A stretch of DNA of 64,000 nucleotides from Psychrobacillus sp. NEAU-3TGS. Lineage in GTDB: Bacteria > Bacillota > Bacilli > Bacillales_A > Planococcaceae. The notes under the pieces are model-generated. The model saw only the letters and a program-made list of their open reading frames with translations, searched no databases and was not told where the DNA came from. Shown piece after piece: positions 25,498 to 35,608 of this stretch. The stretch is from contig NZ_JAPNOZ010000005.1 of NCBI RefSeq assembly GCF_029955155.1, forward strand, positions 143,548 through 207,547, given 5' to 3'. Both the position numbers and the translations under genes were made by a program. Every line of letters begins with the position of its first letter. Within the stretch, counting starts at the first letter, position 1.

Positions 25498-26307
25498 TTA
25501 CTTTACTTCTGGTTGTTCGGTCTTTTTAGGAATTTCACTAATTGTTCCCTCTACAGCATTGACAAAATACTCTTCCATCTTTCCATCTGAAAGTTCAACT
25601 GGTACATACCAAGTTGGTGCAAATACAAATACCTGGGTTTCCGTTAGTGTAGCTAACGTGGAATATCCAAGTTTAAGATCTTTTACAGTCGAATCCGCTT
25701 TTAATAATGAGCTAGAGTACAAAGCTCGAAATACAAACATAGGCGACACTAATTTTTTCGATTCATCATACTCTTCTAGATTATCCAATACGGTTTGTTC
25801 GTACCGAATAAGCTCTTTCTCATCGTTCCAATATACGATTAGTTGTGCATTTTGATTGTGGTAAACTAGCCGATCATTTACTTTTTGAAAAAACGTTGCA
25901 GATTTTTTCTCTTCATCTATTTTCCATAATCCGTATGAGTTACCACGGATAATATTTTCTTTTACTAGCTTTTCTAAAGAATTTTCTGTTGTGATTGGCA
26001 GTGGCTCTTTGAATGTACCAATTAATGCATAACCGTCTTCAACTTCTAAGTTCTGGTTTTTTAATTGATTGAGCTCTTCTTCACTAAATTGATGTGCGTT
26101 CCCCGAAATATACGATGCCTCTTGGATTAATGATTCTGTTTTCGGTACTTTAATATTGTCCAGCAATAGTCGTTCCTCAATAGGAGTATCGATGCGCTCC
26201 TTTACATTCAATGCCTCATTGTATCTATTGGAATAAAGCCAAAATAAAAATACATTTAAAATAGAAAATACAATGATAAATATCGTTTTCGTTTTATTCC
26301 AATCCAA
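25498..26307 (-). CDS. walI: WalI regulator of WalK
   Basis: Single-pass membrane protein of 269 residues: N-terminal anchor (about 8-26, TIFIIVFSILNVFLFWLYS) and an extracytoplasmic YycH/YycI-type domain. With WalH it restrains WalK in the membrane of B. subtilis and activates it in staphylococci. It overlaps the 3' end of walH by 14 nt, so the two are probably translationally coupled. Confidence 0.94.
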   Translation of the reverse strand: MDWNKTKTIFIIVFSILNVFLFWLYSNRYNEALNVKERIDTPIEERLLLDNIKVPKTESLIQEASYISGNAHQFSEEELNQLKNQNLEVEDGYALIGTFKEPLPITTENSLEKLVKENIIRGNSYGLWKIDEEKKSATFFQKVNDRLVYHNQNAQLIVYWNDEKELIRYEQTVLDNLEEYDESKKLVSPMFVFRALYSSSLLKADSTVKDLKLGYSTLATLTETQVFVFAPTWYVPVELSDGKMEEYFVNAVEGTISEIPKKTEQPEVK

Positions 26308-27616
26308 ATTTGCCGCCTCCTAAAAGTTCGGGAGTGATTCTAGTCCAAGAACCATTCGACAAATAATACCATGAAGGTTCTAGGTCCACTATTCGCTGCT
26401 GACCGTTTCGTGACAAGTTATATCCTATTGCAATGTCATCTATGGAAAGCACTTTATTCTCATGAAGGGCATGGATCAAGTCGTATATATCTTGTCCAGA
26501 CCGCAACTGAATATCTCTTTGTCTACGAGTATCAGCTATCGAAACATACGGTCTATTATAACGATAAACACGATTGGTCCCCCAATGTACGTTAATCTCG
26601 GTTTCTGGATCTTTGCTGAAAACTGGCATTCCATGAAAATGGAGCTGGTAACTTACTTGTTTTGTAGAACTATTTATCTTACTATATCGATAGTCATCTG
26701 TCCATCCACTATGCTCATTAATGAAGTGCAAGCTTTGCTGAATAAGCTCATCTGGTTTACCAACTTTGTCACTTTCAGAAGCCGGATGCACATAACTTAA
26801 TCTTTTAAGTAAATAGTCGACATTCATAAGTGCACTATCATCAGAATACTCCCGTCCAGTTGTACCTAATGGATTACTACGAACGAGACTTGGATTCGTG
26901 AATAAGGCATTTTTAAACTTCTCCGGTGCAATTTCTTCTTCAATATACGTATAGCTAGAAATAGTTTTGGGACTAGCAGAAACATATAGCGAAAGTCGCT
27001 TTTCTCTTACTATCTCATTATACACGGGTAAATCCATCGTTTCATTTTTTAAGTGGCTAATAAAATCTTCCTGATTAGCCTGTCCGACATTAGCCATATA
27101 TACTTTTTTAGTGATTGTACTAATGAAATATAAATTCAATTGACCTCTAGTATCTTTACTCCATTCAACGATTAACCGATCGAAAGAAGCATTTGGTAGA
27201 TTATAATCACTAAAGGTTAAGATATTGTTATATATATTAAACGGAACTTCCGCTGGAAAAAAGAAGGTAAGAGCATTCGGCGTTTTAATGTAGTCATTAA
27301 TTTGCTGATCACTTGCTTGATTATTTAAAAGCTTTACCGTTTGTATTTCCCATTTGGTCATCGAATCTAATACATCTTCGATTATTTGCGTACTATCGGA
27401 ACCTTTTAATGATGCTTCCTGACTGAGCAATAAGCGATAAGGTTTCACCACATCTTCCAGTTTCTTTTTCTCGGCAATTGCAATATCTACTACTGGTGTG
27501 CCACTGAGATCATAGGAAGGTGAATACGTCCATATCGAAAAAGTAAGTGTTAAGCTAAGAAGGATGAGTAAGAGTAAAATAAATGATTTCACCTGTTCAA
27601 TGTACTTCAATCCCAC
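26294..27616 (-). CDS. walH: WalH regulator of WalK
   Basis: Single-pass membrane protein of 440 residues with an anchor at about 10-28 (SFILLLLILLSLTLTFSIW) and a large extracytoplasmic YycH domain. It works with WalI to modulate WalK activity. It overlaps walK by 10 nt and walI by 14 nt, so the operon is tightly packed. Confidence 0.94.
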   Translation of the reverse strand: MGLKYIEQVKSFILLLLILLSLTLTFSIWTYSPSYDLSGTPVVDIAIAEKKKLEDVVKPYRLLLSQEASLKGSDSTQIIEDVLDSMTKWEIQTVKLLNNQASDQQINDYIKTPNALTFFFPAEVPFNIYNNILTFSDYNLPNASFDRLIVEWSKDTRGQLNLYFISTITKKVYMANVGQANQEDFISHLKNETMDLPVYNEIVREKRLSLYVSASPKTISSYTYIEEEIAPEKFKNALFTNPSLVRSNPLGTTGREYSDDSALMNVDYLLKRLSYVHPASESDKVGKPDELIQQSLHFINEHSGWTDDYRYSKINSSTKQVSYQLHFHGMPVFSKDPETEINVHWGTNRVYRYNRPYVSIADTRRQRDIQLRSGQDIYDLIHALHENKVLSIDDIAIGYNLSRNGQQRIVDLEPSWYYLSNGSWTRITPELLGGGKFGLE

Positions 27617-29430
27617 TCACCTTCCTCATCCATTTCAACTTTTAGAGTAAAGAATACAGTCGTACCATACCCTTCTTCACTTTCTGCCCAAATCCTGCCA
27701 CCATGCGCTTCTATCATTTCCCGGGCAATAGCAAGTCCAAGACCGGTTCCACCCATCGACCTTGCTCTTGCACGATCCACTCGATAAAAACGATCAAAAA
27801 TTCGATTAACATTTTCAGAAGGTATACCCATACCTTCATCAGAGATCATTACCGTTAATACATGGTCTTGCTCAGCAACTCCAAATCGGATATTTCCTCC
27901 GTCTGGTGAGTATTTCATAGCATTTGAAATGATATTATCCAATACTTGTGTCAATTTATCTGTATCAATATCCACATAATATGCCTTATCGGACAGCATC
28001 CGATGAAAAGTAACATGCTGAGATTTAGAAAGTTCAAATCGGTCTATAATTCGATTGAAAAATTGGTTGAAATTCACAATCTCACTGTTCAAATCATAAT
28101 CCCTACTATCCATTTTAGATAGTTGCAGCAAATCATTCACAAGACGAATCATCCGCTGTGTTTCGGTTTGTGTTACTTGTAAAAAAGCAGGTGCAATTTC
28201 ATCATCTTTCCATGCACCATCTGCAAGTGCTTCTAAATAACTGCTCATTGTTGTTAATGGAGTTCGCAATTCATGAGAAACATTTGCAACAAATTCTCTT
28301 CTTTCCATATCTATTTTTTCTTGTTCCGTGTTATCGTGTAGCACCGCAATCAATCCATTAACAAAACCTGTTTCTTTTTGAATAACGGAAAAGTTCGTAC
28401 GTAATATAAATGGACGTTCCTGTGTACTTAAATCTAAATTCATCGATTCTTTTAAATGAATTAAGTCTTCAAATGAATAGGAAGAATCAATTCCAAGAAC
28501 CGATATAATCGGACGATTTAAAACCATTTCTCTTGGGATACGCAATAATCTAATGGCCGGGTCATTAATAAGGATAACTCTTCCTTTACGATCCGTTGCA
28601 ATAACTCCGTCCGTCATATTAGCCAGTACCGATGCAAGTTTTCTACGCTCTGCCTCTGTTGTGGATTGCGCTTCTTGTAAACGATTTGTCATATGGTTAA
28701 AAGCAATTGCTAATTGGCCGATTTCATCATTCCCGTATACACGTACTTTACGAGAGAAATTCCCTTTTGCCATAGCTTGCGCTTGCTTTCTCATATCGGA
28801 TATTGGTCTAGTTATCGTTTGTGCGATTAATATACCAAGAATTATAGTAATTCCAAGTGCAAAGGCTGTACCTCCAGCAAGAATTTGATTGATCTCATTC
28901 ATCTGTCCGAAAACATTTTCAATATTTGATTCGATATATAAAGAACCCTTTACTTCTCCCTGATAGATGATTGGCGTTGCAAAAACCCAAATTCGATCAC
29001 GAGTGTCCCGATCGACGAATATATTATCCTCTGGAGTTGCTGCCGTTATAGATAGCTTCACTAATTCATCCATGGATCTTTGTCCAACGATGGATTGATT
29101 GTTTACGTCCGAAGTTGCAAGAATTTGATAGTTTGCATCAATGACACGCACTTCTTTAATATCATCTGAATCTATACCAGATAAAATCGAACGCAGACTT
29201 TGTTGTACTGTTGAATCTTCTTCATTTCTTATTTTTATCATTTCTTCTCTAGCACTATACTCCAGTAAACCGACACGATCTAATATAGAGGTTTGAAAAT
29301 TCCCTTTTAACGTTTGCTCTAACTCTCGAACAAAATATAAACCAATAATTTGCATCGCAATAATTATTAGTAATATATAGATGAAAACAATCTTCATATG
29401 AATTGATTTAAAATAACCAACCTTTTGCAT
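27607..29430 (-). CDS. walK: WalK cell-wall sensor histidine kinase
   Basis: Essential kinase of 607 residues: TM1 about 13-33, extracellular Cache-like domain 40-180, TM2 about 183-205, HAMP about 206-258, PAS about 262-370, HisKA with phosphoacceptor His386 (VSHELRTPL), and HATPase with N-box DNIISNAMKYSPDGG, G1 DEGMGIP and G2 GTGLGLAIA. It senses cell-wall status and phosphorylates WalR. It follows walR by 4 nt. Domain order and length are those of B. subtilis WalK. Confidence 0.97.
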   Translation of the reverse strand: MQKVGYFKSIHMKIVFIYILLIIIAMQIIGLYFVRELEQTLKGNFQTSILDRVGLLEYSAREEMIKIRNEEDSTVQQSLRSILSGIDSDDIKEVRVIDANYQILATSDVNNQSIVGQRSMDELVKLSITAATPEDNIFVDRDTRDRIWVFATPIIYQGEVKGSLYIESNIENVFGQMNEINQILAGGTAFALGITIILGILIAQTITRPISDMRKQAQAMAKGNFSRKVRVYGNDEIGQLAIAFNHMTNRLQEAQSTTEAERRKLASVLANMTDGVIATDRKGRVILINDPAIRLLRIPREMVLNRPIISVLGIDSSYSFEDLIHLKESMNLDLSTQERPFILRTNFSVIQKETGFVNGLIAVLHDNTEQEKIDMERREFVANVSHELRTPLTTMSSYLEALADGAWKDDEIAPAFLQVTQTETQRMIRLVNDLLQLSKMDSRDYDLNSEIVNFNQFFNRIIDRFELSKSQHVTFHRMLSDKAYYVDIDTDKLTQVLDNIISNAMKYSPDGGNIRFGVAEQDHVLTVMISDEGMGIPSENVNRIFDRFYRVDRARARSMGGTGLGLAIAREMIEAHGGRIWAESEEGYGTTVFFTLKVEMDEEGEWD

Positions 29431-29434
29431 ATGT

Positions 29435-30139
29435 TTACTCCTGTTCAGGATTTCGTAAGTAGTAACCGACGCCTCTTCTAGTTACAATCCAAGTAGGATG
29501 ACTAGGGTTATCCTCAATCTTCTCACGCAGACGACGAATAGTTACGTCTACTGTTCGAACATCTCCAAAATAATCATATCCCCATACCGTTTGTAATAAA
29601 TGCTCACGAGTCATCACTTGTCCAACATGCTTTGCTAAATAGTGCAATAGCTCAAATTCACGATGGGTCAGTTCGATTGTTATATCTCTTTTTAATGCTA
29701 AATATGCATCTGGCTGTATCGTAAGTGGTCCAATTACAATATCATTCGTTGTAGTTTCAGCATCGCCAGTTATTGTTTGATGTCTACGCATATTAGCTTT
29801 CACCCTTGCTATTAACTCTCTTGTGCTAAATGGTTTTGTCACATAGTCATCCGCACCTAACTCTAGACCAAGCACTTTATCGATCTCTGAATCCTTTGCA
29901 GTTAGCATAATGATAGGGAAATCATATTTTTTCCTTACTTCCCGACAAACCTCCATACCATCCCTATTTGGAAGCATGATATCTAATAACATTAAATCCG
30001 GTTGTAGCTCCTCTACCTTTTTCATCGCATCATCGCCATCGTAGGCACAAAATACTTGGTAACCCTCTTTTTTTAGATTAAATTGCAATATATCTGCAAT
30101 CGGTTTCTCGTCATCTACTACTAATATTTTTTTACTCAT
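29435..30139 (-). CDS. walR: WalR response regulator
   Basis: OmpR-family regulator of 234 residues. The receiver has Asp9/Asp10, phosphoacceptor Asp53 ([11 protein letters not shown]) and Lys102-like KPF; the winged helix DNA-binding domain (about 130-230) includes [19 protein letters not shown] and [13 protein letters not shown]. It controls autolysins and other wall genes by binding TGTWAH direct repeats, one of which is found upstream of the LysM-CAP gene in this window. First gene of the wal operon; its long leader region contains a Noc-type site. Confidence 0.98.
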   Translation of the reverse strand: MSKKILVVDDEKPIADILQFNLKKEGYQVFCAYDGDDAMKKVEELQPDLMLLDIMLPNRDGMEVCREVRKKYDFPIIMLTAKDSEIDKVLGLELGADDYVTKPFSTRELIARVKANMRRHQTITGDAETTTNDIVIGPLTIQPDAYLALKRDITIELTHREFELLHYLAKHVGQVMTREHLLQTVWGYDYFGDVRTVDVTIRRLREKIEDNPSHPTWIVTRRGVGYYLRNPEQE

Positions 30140-30280
30140 TTATAGAACCCCTTTCGTTCTTTTCTCTGTATTTTATAGAAATGAATTATTTTTCTCTTCA
30201 TATATTTACTCTATCATGCTTTTAGACTCTTCGCATCCTTAAAGGAAGTAGTTGGTAACAAGATAAGAAAAGTCAATGTT

Positions 30281-30317
30281 TGTCGAATTATTTCCCAGGA
30301 AATTATCAAATTCGACA
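30281..30317. promoter_or_regulatory. Near-consensus Noc-binding site inside an inverted repeat upstream of walR
   Basis: ATTTCCCAGGAAAT (30290-30303) matches the Noc-binding sequence ATTTCCCGGGAAAT at 13 of 14 positions and is itself nearly palindromic. It is enclosed by TGTCGAATT (30281-30289) and AATTCGACA (30309-30317). It is the clearest feature in the 397-bp gap before walR; a promoter could not be placed confidently. Confidence 0.65.
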
Positions 30318-30493
30318 TCTAACAAAAAGTAATTCGCCATGATAAAGTAAAAAGATTATCCTAATAAAGATTGCATCCTTGTAGCAATGGCTTACTTGTG
30401 TGTTTAGAAAGCTTTCCTTTTGACGCAACGTTTTTAGCAAAAGTTCCTCGAGTGTTCAGCGGGATCTACAAACTCTTGTCGAATAAAGGAAAA

Positions 30494-30540
30494 ATTAAAA
30501 AAGAGACAGCCAAACTAGTGACCGTCTCTACCTTTTTTAG
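30494..30540 (-). terminator. Terminator of the M23 endopeptidase gene
   Basis: AGAGAC pairs with GTCTCT around a 26-nt loop containing further short pairs, followed on the minus strand by six Ts. Confidence 0.75.
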
Positions 30541-32009
30541 TTTAACACAGATAATGGATCAATCGTTACACCATTTTTCTTCACTTCGAAATGTAAGTGC
30601 GTACCTGTTGAACGACCAGTACTTCCCATTATACCTAACTTGGAACCTTGAGGCACAACATCCCCTACACTAACGCTTATAGAAGAAAGATGAGCATAGG
30701 TCGTTTTATAACCGTTTTGGTGATTGACAATTATTCGGTTACCATATGTTCCATCCCATCCTGCTGCTTCCACGACACCATTGTCCGAAGCTTTTATGGT
30801 GAAACCATTAGGACGTGCAATGTCTATTCCCTCATGCTGGCGGCCCCAGCGATAACCCATTTTGCTGGATATATATCCACCTTCAGCTGGCCAAGCAAAT
30901 TGACCAGAACCACGAGAAGGTATCACTTTAGTCCCTTTTAGGACGATATGCTCCTTAGGTTCTTCAAGGATTGTCTCTTCCATGACTGATTGGCCTACTT
31001 CAATACCATTTTCTTTACGTACTACATAAGTAGCTATTTTCTTTCCATCAGAACCTTCTTGTTTTACTTTAGTATCACCTTTATACATTTCATCTGACTC
31101 TATTACTTTTTTCGTATGTTTGATGACTTCCTCAGCTTTTTTTTCATATAAAACTTCTACATTAATAAGCGGTTTTAAGACAGTTACATTTAACTCTTGC
31201 CCTATTTGCAATAAGGTAGATTCTGTAATCCCCGAATTTAATGCAATAAGCTCAGCGGAAGTTAAATTATGCTTGTTAGCTATAGTACCTAATACGTCAC
31301 CTGTAGCTACTTTATACGTTTCTTTTTCTAAAGTTCCTTCTAAAAGAAGTTTAACTGCTTCATCTGGCGAAACAACTTTTTCTGGATTAATATTTACAGT
31401 AACACCTGATACTTTTTCTTTTATGATTAAATCCATTATACGTGTTTCATTTTCTTTTAATTGGGGTAAAGTTTCATTAGAATCTTTTTGTGCTTCAATT
31501 GTTTGTAGCTCTTCTTCCGAAACAAAATGTAATTTTAATTTATGTACGGCTTCTTGGTAAGCATCTAAGTCTTTGACGTAGACCGCCATCTCGTCATTAA
31601 CGGATAATGCAAAAGCCTTTGCCTCTACTTCTATTAAATCATCTAGTTTTTGAAGTGTTGCTTCGTCATTTGTAGAAGCTGTAAAAACTTGTTCTGGTAC
31701 AATGGATAAGTTAGAGCCAGCTTTTAAAGAAAAATCCTTGTACTCAGAATGCAAATCTTGAACTTTTTGTTCCATCATTGCTTTCATCTCTGATTGATCA
31801 GATATAGCTCCTATGTATTGTCCATTAGAATATATATGGTAAATTTCTTTCAACAGATGACTGTCATCTTCATTAGCAAAAGCGATATTAAAGGATAGAC
31901 TAGAAATGAGCAAAATTGATACGGTTGCTTTTTTCAATATACTTGACTTTCTGTTTGCCAGAACAGTTTCTTGAAATTCCTGTTCCTTCTTCTTTCTTTT
32001 CAAAAACAT
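30537..32009 (-). CDS. Secreted M23 peptidoglycan endopeptidase with LysM and G5 domains
   Basis: Cell-wall hydrolase of 490 residues. After a cytoplasmic basic stretch and one hydrophobic signal/anchor (about 26-45, ATVSILLISSLSFNIAFA) come a coiled N-terminal region, a LysM repeat (about 230-275, YKVATGDVLGTIANKHN), a G5 domain (about 280-360) and a C-terminal peptidase M23 domain (about 370-490) with HEGIDIA, a mid-domain Asp and HLHFEV zinc ligands. It cuts peptide cross-bridges during growth or sporulation. Its position directly upstream of walR is common in Bacillales, and WalR control is plausible. Confidence 0.92.
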   Translation of the reverse strand: MFLKRKKKEQEFQETVLANRKSSILKKATVSILLISSLSFNIAFANEDDSHLLKEIYHIYSNGQYIGAISDQSEMKAMMEQKVQDLHSEYKDFSLKAGSNLSIVPEQVFTASTNDEATLQKLDDLIEVEAKAFALSVNDEMAVYVKDLDAYQEAVHKLKLHFVSEEELQTIEAQKDSNETLPQLKENETRIMDLIIKEKVSGVTVNINPEKVVSPDEAVKLLLEGTLEKETYKVATGDVLGTIANKHNLTSAELIALNSGITESTLLQIGQELNVTVLKPLINVEVLYEKKAEEVIKHTKKVIESDEMYKGDTKVKQEGSDGKKIATYVVRKENGIEVGQSVMEETILEEPKEHIVLKGTKVIPSRGSGQFAWPAEGGYISSKMGYRWGRQHEGIDIARPNGFTIKASDNGVVEAAGWDGTYGNRIIVNHQNGYKTTYAHLSSISVSVGDVVPQGSKLGIMGSTGRSTGTHLHFEVKKNGVTIDPLSVLN

Positions 32010-32326
32010 GGTAAAGCCCCTTCCAAACTATTTACAATCTACTCTACTTTTCACACTACTTTAATTTAACATATTTGAAATGAGGAAGTGAACAAATTAC
32101 GCCAGTTGTAAAGAAACTGTAGTATTGGTTCCAATATATTCTATTAGATTCCAAAAAAGGTGAATTACTAATCTATTTTCTATTTTTTTATTCTTTTATA
32201 TGCCTGATTGCTAAATAATAGTCTATTATACAAGAATTTACTCTCTTCTTTGTTATATTTGTCATATTAGAAGTTTTAAAATGCTAATTTTCCTGTAACT
32301 TTTGAACGAAACGACAAAAAGCTGTC
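32010..32326. other. Intergenic region upstream of the M23 gene
   Basis: AT-rich, no supported gene on either strand. It contains a one-mismatch WalR-like pair TGTAAA-GAAAC-TGTAGT (32107-32123) in the orientation opposite to the M23 gene. No clear promoter hexamers could be assigned. Confidence 0.4.
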
Positions 32327-32356
32327 AAGAAGTCTACACTTCTCGACAGCTTTTAC
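32327..32356 (-). terminator. Terminator of purA
   Basis: AAAAGCTGTC and AGAAG pair with CTTCT and GACAGCTTTT (one mismatch), followed by T-rich sequence on the minus strand, 7 nt after the purA stop. Confidence 0.88.
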
Positions 32357-32363
32357 TTTTTTC

Positions 32364-33650
32364 CTATCTCCAAACGCTCGAAATAATATTAGTTTGTGTA
32401 CGATCTGGCCCCACTGAAAAGATGGATATTTGTACACCGGTAAGTTGTGCGATACGCTCTAGATAATGACGTGCATTTGCCGGTAACTCATCAAGCGTTT
32501 TACATTTCGTAATATCTTCGTTCCAACCTGGTAACTCTTCATATACAGGTTCACATTCCGCAAGCATACGAAGATTCGCTGGATATTCCGTGATTAATTC
32601 ATCTTTGTATTTATAAGCAGTACAAATTTTTACCGTATCTAAACCAGTTAACACATCAATGGAGTTAACTGTTAGATCCGTTAAACCACTTACACGTACT
32701 GCGTGTCTAATCACAACGGTGTCAAACCAACCAATTCGGCGTGGTCTACCAGTAGTTGTCCCATACTCTTTTCCAACTTCTCGAATTTGACTTCCTACAT
32801 CATCAAATAACTCTGTCGGAAATGGTCCATCACCTACACGAGAAGTATAGGCTTTACAAACACCTACAACATGAGAAATTTTTGTTGGTCCAACACCTGC
32901 ACCAATCGTTACCCCTCCAGCTACTGGATTGGAGGAAGTTACAAATGGATACGTTCCTTGGTCAATATCCAACATGACACCTTGCGCTCCTTCAAAAAGT
33001 ACTCGACGACCTTCGTCTAATGCATCGTTTAATACTTTTGAAGTATCTGTGACATACTTCTCAATTTCTTTTCCATAACCATAAAACTCTTCTAAAATTT
33101 CCTCTACTGTAAAACCTTCTGTTTCATAAAACTTCTCAAACATTCTATTTTTTTCAGCTAAATTATGTTCTAACTTTTCCTTAAATACCTCATAATCGAG
33201 AAGATCTGCAATACGTATACCAACTCGTGCTGCTTTATCCATGTAAGCTGGTCCAATCCCTTTGCCTGTAGTACCAATTTTATTTGCGCCTCTACGCGCT
33301 TCTTCTACTTCATCTTGTTTAATATGGTACGGAAGGATGACGTGTGCCCGGTTAGAAATACGTAAGTTATCCGTTTTTACGTCTCGATCATGTAGTCCTT
33401 TTATTTCTTTTACTAGTGCCCTTGGATCTACGACCATACCGTTTCCAATGACAGAGATTTTATCTTTGTAAAAAATACCGGAAGGAATGAGATGAAGCTT
33501 ATACGTTTCGCCTCCGAAAATGATTGTATGTCCTGCATTATTTCCACCTTGATATCGTGCGATTACTTCTGCATTTTCCGAAAGAAAGTCTGTAATTTTT
33601 CCTTTTCCTTCGTCTCCCCATTGTGTTCCAACAACTACTACTGATGGCAT
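32364..33650 (-). CDS. purA: Adenylosuccinate synthetase
   Basis: Catalyses IMP + aspartate + GTP to adenylosuccinate, the first committed step to AMP. The 428-residue protein has the P-loop [11 protein letters not shown] (7-17), the IMP/GTP-binding [20 protein letters not shown] and the late [11 protein letters not shown] stretch. The frame is open to 33713, but GGAGGTG upstream of 33650 and the family start MPSVVVVG fix the start. It is monocistronic between hairpins, next to dnaB as in B. subtilis. Confidence 0.98.
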   Translation of the reverse strand: MPSVVVVGTQWGDEGKGKITDFLSENAEVIARYQGGNNAGHTIIFGGETYKLHLIPSGIFYKDKISVIGNGMVVDPRALVKEIKGLHDRDVKTDNLRISNRAHVILPYHIKQDEVEEARRGANKIGTTGKGIGPAYMDKAARVGIRIADLLDYEVFKEKLEHNLAEKNRMFEKFYETEGFTVEEILEEFYGYGKEIEKYVTDTSKVLNDALDEGRRVLFEGAQGVMLDIDQGTYPFVTSSNPVAGGVTIGAGVGPTKISHVVGVCKAYTSRVGDGPFPTELFDDVGSQIREVGKEYGTTTGRPRRIGWFDTVVIRHAVRVSGLTDLTVNSIDVLTGLDTVKICTAYKYKDELITEYPANLRMLAECEPVYEELPGWNEDITKCKTLDELPANARHYLERIAQLTGVQISIFSVGPDRTQTNIISSVWR

Positions 33651-33737
33651 TGCCGACACCTCCGTCGGACATTCATATGTCCTAAATAAAATCAGTGTTA
33701 TTGTACCAATCATCTAAATCTCCGTCAACTAATTTCA

Positions 33738-33785
33738 TTAAAAAACACGAACGATTAATGAGTGAAACATTAATACGTTCGTGTT
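33738..33785 (-). terminator. Terminator after the replicative helicase gene
   Basis: AACACGAACG with ATTAATG pairs with CATTAAT and CGTTCGTGTT; six Ts follow on the minus strand. Confidence 0.9.
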
Positions 33786-33790
33786 GTTAA

Positions 33791-35146
33791 TTAGGCTGGT
33801 GGAGCTTGATGCTGACTCCAATCAATATTAACGAATTTGTTAAATTCTTTCACAAAAGCAAGCGTTACCGTGCCAGTAGGGCCATTACGCTGTTTTGCAA
33901 TAATAATTTCAATCATATTTTGGTTTTCGGTTTCTTTATCGTAGTAGTCCTCACGATATAAGAAAGATACAATATCCGCATCCTGCTCAATTGATCCAGA
34001 TTCTCGTAAATCGGACATCATCGGTCGTTTATCTTGTCGTTGTTCTACCCCTCGAGATAGCTGTGAAAGTGCGATGACTGGAACTTTTAATTCACGAGCT
34101 AACCCTTTCAGAGAACGAGAAATTTCAGAAACCTCTTGTTGACGATTTGCTTGACTCCCACCGCTTCCTTGAATAAGTTGTAAGTAATCAATTAAGATCA
34201 TTCCAAGACCAGATTCCTGTTTTAAACGTCGACATTTAGCACGTATTTCATTTACACGAATACCAGGCGTATCGTCGATATAAATACCAGCATTTGATAA
34301 GCTTCCCATCGCCATCGTAAGCTTACGCCAGTCTTCCGTTGTAAGTGTACCAGTACGAAGCACTTGAGCATCTATATTTCCCTCTGCACAAAGAATACGC
34401 ATTACTAACTGTTCTGCCCCCATCTCCAAGCTAAAGATGGCTACGTTTTCATCGGTCTTTGTTGCTACATTTTGGGCTACATTAAGCGCAAATGCCGTTT
34501 TCCCAACAGAAGGACGTGCAGCTACGATGATTAAGTCGTTTCGTTGGAAACCTGCGGTAATACGATCTAAATCACGAAATCCTGTAGGTATACCCGTAAC
34601 TTCCCCTTTTTGTGAATGAAGCTTTTCAATGTTATCATACGTTTCTACTAATACATCTTTTATATGCTTAAAGTCACCAGCGTTTTTTCGGTTGGCAACT
34701 TCCATCATTTTTCTTTCTGCTTCTGATAGCAAGGCTTCTACTTCGTCTTCTCTAGTAAATCCGTCCTCTACGATTGTAGTAGCCACACGAATAAGTCTAC
34801 GTAAAATAGACTTTTCTTCTACTATCTTTGCATAGTGGCCAATATTAGCAGCAGTAGGAACACTATTTGCAATCTCACTAATGTATGAAATACCTCCGAC
34901 ATCTTCCAATTCTTTTTTAGCTGAAAGTTCTTCAGTTACAGTAATGACGTCTATTGCTTTTCCTTGATCACTTAACCGTAGCATCGTTTGAAATATCTTT
35001 TGATGTGCGACCCGGTAAAAGTCCTCTGGCATTACAATTTCTGCTGCAGTTATTAATGCTTGTGGTTCTAAAAATATTGCTCCAATGACAGACTGTTCAG
35101 CTTCTTGGTTATGCGGCGGTACACGGTCCAACAATGGATCGCTCAT
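33791..35146 (-). CDS. dnaB: Replicative DNA helicase (DnaB; DnaC in B. subtilis naming)
   Basis: Hexameric 5'-3' fork helicase of 451 residues: N-terminal helical collar (about 1-150, PPHNQEAEQSVIGAIFL) and RecA-like C-terminal motor with Walker A RPSVGKTAFALN, Walker B MILIDYLQLI and the arginine finger region near KRPMMSDLRESGSIEQDAD. It acts with primase and loader at forks. It lies 12 nt after rplI, in the conserved gdpP-rplI-dnaB unit. Confidence 0.98.
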   Translation of the reverse strand: MSDPLLDRVPPHNQEAEQSVIGAIFLEPQALITAAEIVMPEDFYRVAHQKIFQTMLRLSDQGKAIDVITVTEELSAKKELEDVGGISYISEIANSVPTAANIGHYAKIVEEKSILRRLIRVATTIVEDGFTREDEVEALLSEAERKMMEVANRKNAGDFKHIKDVLVETYDNIEKLHSQKGEVTGIPTGFRDLDRITAGFQRNDLIIVAARPSVGKTAFALNVAQNVATKTDENVAIFSLEMGAEQLVMRILCAEGNIDAQVLRTGTLTTEDWRKLTMAMGSLSNAGIYIDDTPGIRVNEIRAKCRRLKQESGLGMILIDYLQLIQGSGGSQANRQQEVSEISRSLKGLARELKVPVIALSQLSRGVEQRQDKRPMMSDLRESGSIEQDADIVSFLYREDYYDKETENQNMIEIIIAKQRNGPTGTVTLAFVKEFNKFVNIDWSQHQAPPA

Positions 35147-35158
35147 TCTTCTCTCTCC

Positions 35159-35608
35159 TTACGCTTCTTCTGTAACATGGACTTTTAATGTTGCTACTAC
35201 CTCGTGGTGTAGTTTAACTGGAACATTTGTATATCCTAATGCACGAATAGCATCGTCTAATTCCATTTTGCGCTTATCTAATTTGATACCGTGAGATTTC
35301 TCTAATTGTGCTGCAATTTGTTTAGTTGTTACTGAACCAAATAAACGACCATCGCTACCTGATTTTGCTTTCAGTTCAACTGTAAGTTGCTCTAATACTT
35401 CTTTTAATTTTTTTGCTTCTGCTAACTCTTCGGCAGCTTCTTTTTCAGACTTTTTCTTTTGACCTTCTAATGCACTGATTGCAGCTGTATTTGCTTCAAC
35501 TGCAAGTTTGTTTTTCAATAAAAAGTTATGTGCATAGCCGTCTGCTACGTTTTTGATTTCCCCTTTTTTCCCTTTTCCTTTTACGTCTTTTAAGAATACG
35601 ACTTTCAT
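35159..35608 (-). CDS. rplI: 50S ribosomal protein L9
   Basis: Ribosomal protein L9, 149 residues: N-terminal domain [30 protein letters not shown] (given as the family pattern start), long connecting helix rich in Lys/Glu (about 45-75) and C-terminal RNA-binding domain. It stabilises the L1-stalk side of the 50S subunit. Its ATG overlaps the gdpP stop by 4 nt. Confidence 0.98.
   Translation of the reverse strand: MKVVFLKDVKGKGKKGEIKNVADGYAHNFLLKNKLAVEANTAAISALEGQKKKSEKEAAEELAEAKKLKEVLEQLTVELKAKSGSDGRLFGSVTTKQIAAQLEKSHGIKLDKRKMELDDAIRALGYTNVPVKLHHEVVATLKVHVTEEA

Noticed and set aside
30140-30280. SigA promoter of walR
   Set aside because: TTGACT is present on the minus strand, but the hexamer 17 nt away is poor; not called.
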